Positions 62,271-64,000 of a stretch of 64,000 bases of DNA are shown in pieces. The notes beneath the pieces were generated by a model. It did no database searches. It was not told the origin of the DNA and was given only the letters and a program-made list of their open reading frames with translations. Position numbers and translations under genes: made by a program. Within the stretch, counting starts at the first letter, position 1. Every line of letters begins with the position of its first letter. Source of the DNA: Gordionus sp. m RMFG-2023 (Eukaryota > Nematomorpha > Gordioida > Chordodea > Parachordodidae); NCBI RefSeq assembly GCF_954871325.1, contig NC_088775.1, positions 82,809,561 to 82,873,560 on the forward strand, in the 5' to 3' direction.

Positions 62271-62692
62271 TAAATTTATTGTTTGAATAAATTTCGCCTT
62301 TCCTAATTTTATATTATAATATATTATTAAGAAAAATAGCAAAATACGAAAATAAATTGTATTTTAAATAGAATGAATAGGTGTGAAGTTCTCGGTATAT
62401 GCTCCAAAAGGGTTATGTAGCATAAGGTATAAGAAATTAAAATTATAATAGTTTTTATCTTATTTTAAATTGGTAAAAGGCTTAAACTAAATCGTTTCCT
62501 TATTTATTTACAACTTGTAAAATTATCATTTATGAATATATCAAAAATTTTTATACAAATACTTATTAGTAAAAGTTATTATTAACAAATCGAATAATAA
62601 TTATTATCATATAAATCATCACAGTTTAAAAGACATGAAGGTAAATTACATAATCCGTCAGAAGGTCGATACAATATTTATATGTTTTTAAG
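62271..62692. other. Shared 3' flank between SLC1 and LSm10
   Basis: About 420 bases separate the stops of two convergent genes. Several AATAAA words are present in both directions and could serve as poly(A) signals. Nothing else was seen. Confidence 0.5.
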
Positions 62693-63061
62693 TTATGTTT
62701 TTCGCTTCATTCTATCGGGCGCGATCAACTGTATTTGTTTGTCGATTTCTTCTACAACGTCGAGATTCTCCGGCAAATGAATGAATCTTATAAATCTGCC
62801 CTTCAAAACATAACAAGAATATGTGGAGTGAACATTATCGTAAATGGGTTCGTGCAGTGTCGCGTCCTCTAATGTTACATCCATGTAAGGGCTGACTTCC
62901 GTAACTAACCCATCGACCCAATATTCGTTTATCAAATCTATCCGAATTTTTTGAGGGTACTTCCGGAGAGAAAATAGTAAAATGGTGAGGCTGTTTAAAG
63001 ATACCGCTTTCTCCTTGGCGGTGTATAAAGTTTTCGGAGATATCAAGTTATGGATTTCCAT
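62693..63061 (-). CDS. LSM10: U7 snRNA-associated Sm-like protein LSm10
   Basis: A single exon of 122 residues, the usual LSm10 size. It contains KEKAVSLNSLTILLFSL, then an Sm1 motif (IRIDLINEYWVDGLV and SPYMDVTLEDA) and an Sm2 motif (YVLKGRFIRFIHLPENLDV), ending in IDKQIQLI. The LKGRFIRFIHLP wording, without the Arg-Gly pair of canonical Sm proteins, and the 'PENLDV' continuation match LSm10 rather than SmD1. LSm10 pairs with LSm11 in the U7 snRNP, which directs 3'-end cutting of replication-dependent histone mRNAs in the nucleus. The gene faces the SLC1 gene tail to tail. The start at 63061 places the conserved region about 17 residues in, as in relatives. Confidence 0.9.
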   Translation of the reverse strand: MEIHNLISPKTLYTAKEKAVSLNSLTILLFSLRKYPQKIRIDLINEYWVDGLVTEVSPYMDVTLEDATLHEPIYDNVHSTYSCYVLKGRFIRFIHLPENLDVVEEIDKQIQLIAPDRMKRKT

Positions 63062-63307
63062 GAATATAATTAATAATCTAATAAGTCATTTCTCGGGTTT
63101 GTCAAGTAATTTAAATGTGTTTTTTTTGTTCTATTATTTAAGGATAAACATAAAATTATAAAGTCGTAATTGAATTATGTTTACTTTAACATTTCTAAAT
63201 AAATTGAAATTGCTTTAAATTATTTCATCAACATAAAAATTATTGGAATCATGCACATATAATTATTAATATATAAAGCTCCCTATTTTTTAAACTTTTA
63301 AAATTAT

Positions 63308-63609
63308 CAGAGACCTGCAGGTTCGGCCCTAAGCCAGGGTTTAGGGCAGGGCTGTATTTTTAATAAATAAACGGGCCGGGCCTGAAAATTTTTTTAAAAA
63401 AATCCGGGCCGGACCGTATATTATAAAATTAAATATTTGAAATCGCCATTATTAACTATAAAAATCAAAAATAAATATAATATATTTTTTAAAAATCCGT
63501 ATCGGGCCTGAAAATTTTTTTTAAAAAAAAGAGCCGGGCTGGGCAGTAAAAAATTTTTGAATAAAAAATTCGGACCAGGGCGTGCAAATGGTACCTCTGC
63601 AGATCTCTG
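63308..63609. mobile_element. hAT-type MITE, family A, copy with perfect target duplication
   Basis: Ends CAGAGACCTGCAG and CTGCAGATCTCTG. AAAATTAT is directly repeated at 63300-63307 and 63610-63617. Interior GGGCCGGGCC-type blocks. This is the best-preserved copy in the window and defines the family as hAT-like. Confidence 0.92.
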
Positions 63610-63794
63610 AAAATTATAATGTTATATTATGGTATACAAAGAATTAGATATATATTTTTTTTTCTATAGTTGGTATTAATTTGTTGCATAATTCAAGATA
63701 TTTCTATCGATTCTAACATAGCTAATTTTTTAGGATTCATCTTATTTTTAAATGCTTTTTTATTATGTAAAATAACTAGGTATACATTAAGGCT

Positions 63795-64000
63795 GCACCA
63801 ACTAGAGATCTGCAAAAGTAGGCCCAATTTGTACCCGAGGCTCGAATCTAATTTTTTTTTAAATCAGGATTGGACCAGGTGGGCTTAATATTTTTTTTTT
63901 AAATTCAGCCAGGCAGGGCCTTGGAAATTTTTTTAAATATATTTATTTAAATAGATTTATAAATTTTATATTGAATTTTTTATGTAAAAAAAAATATTTG
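63795..64000. mobile_element. hAT-type MITE cut by the window end
   Basis: Begins near TAGAGATCTGCAAAAG with GGCCCAATTTGTACCCGAGG-like text and T/A spacers, then runs off the window. It is related to families A and B. Confidence 0.5.

Overview
The window is animal nuclear DNA: very AT-rich, with split genes whose GT/AG introns can be as short as 40 bases, and mostly non-coding. The gene set (a collagen/olfactomedin 'colmedin', a Ral GTPase, an SLC1-type transporter, the U7-snRNP protein LSm10 and a secreted von Willebrand C peptide) is metazoan. An invertebrate is likely, and the small VWC peptide leans towards an ecdysozoan or arthropod, but the species cannot be fixed from this sequence.

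Layout. 0-6 kb: a MITE, a three-exon secreted cysteine-rich peptide gene (+, 2741-3175) and a LINE tail. 6.0-26.9 kb: one large minus-strand colmedin gene. Its 13 exons were joined by hand, all phases agree, and they give 835 codons: type II membrane anchor, about 61 Gly-X-Y triplets, then an olfactomedin domain. Its introns hold a hAT element with a LINE inside it, a piggyBac, a 1.4-kb terminal-inverted-repeat element and several MITEs. 27-44 kb: gene-poor. It holds one orphan membrane-protein ORF next to a minisatellite, plus LINE and hAT remnants. 44.5-47.6 kb: a five-exon Ral gene (+), complete to a CAAX box but with one extra A in an A-run. 49.8-62.3 kb: a nine-exon SLC1 transporter gene (+), 461 codons, in frame throughout, with two sodium-site acids replaced by Asn. 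62.7-63.1 kb: single-exon LSm10 (-), convergent with the transporter. 63.3-64 kb: MITEs.

The genes do not form a pathway or operon; each is an ordinary host gene. The most striking features are how much DNA transposon material has entered the introns without breaking exons, the collagen micro-exons of 27 and 18 bases, a roughly 100-residue insertion in the olfactomedin domain, and the altered cation-site residues of the transporter. All exon models are manual readings with no transcript support. Database searches were not possible.
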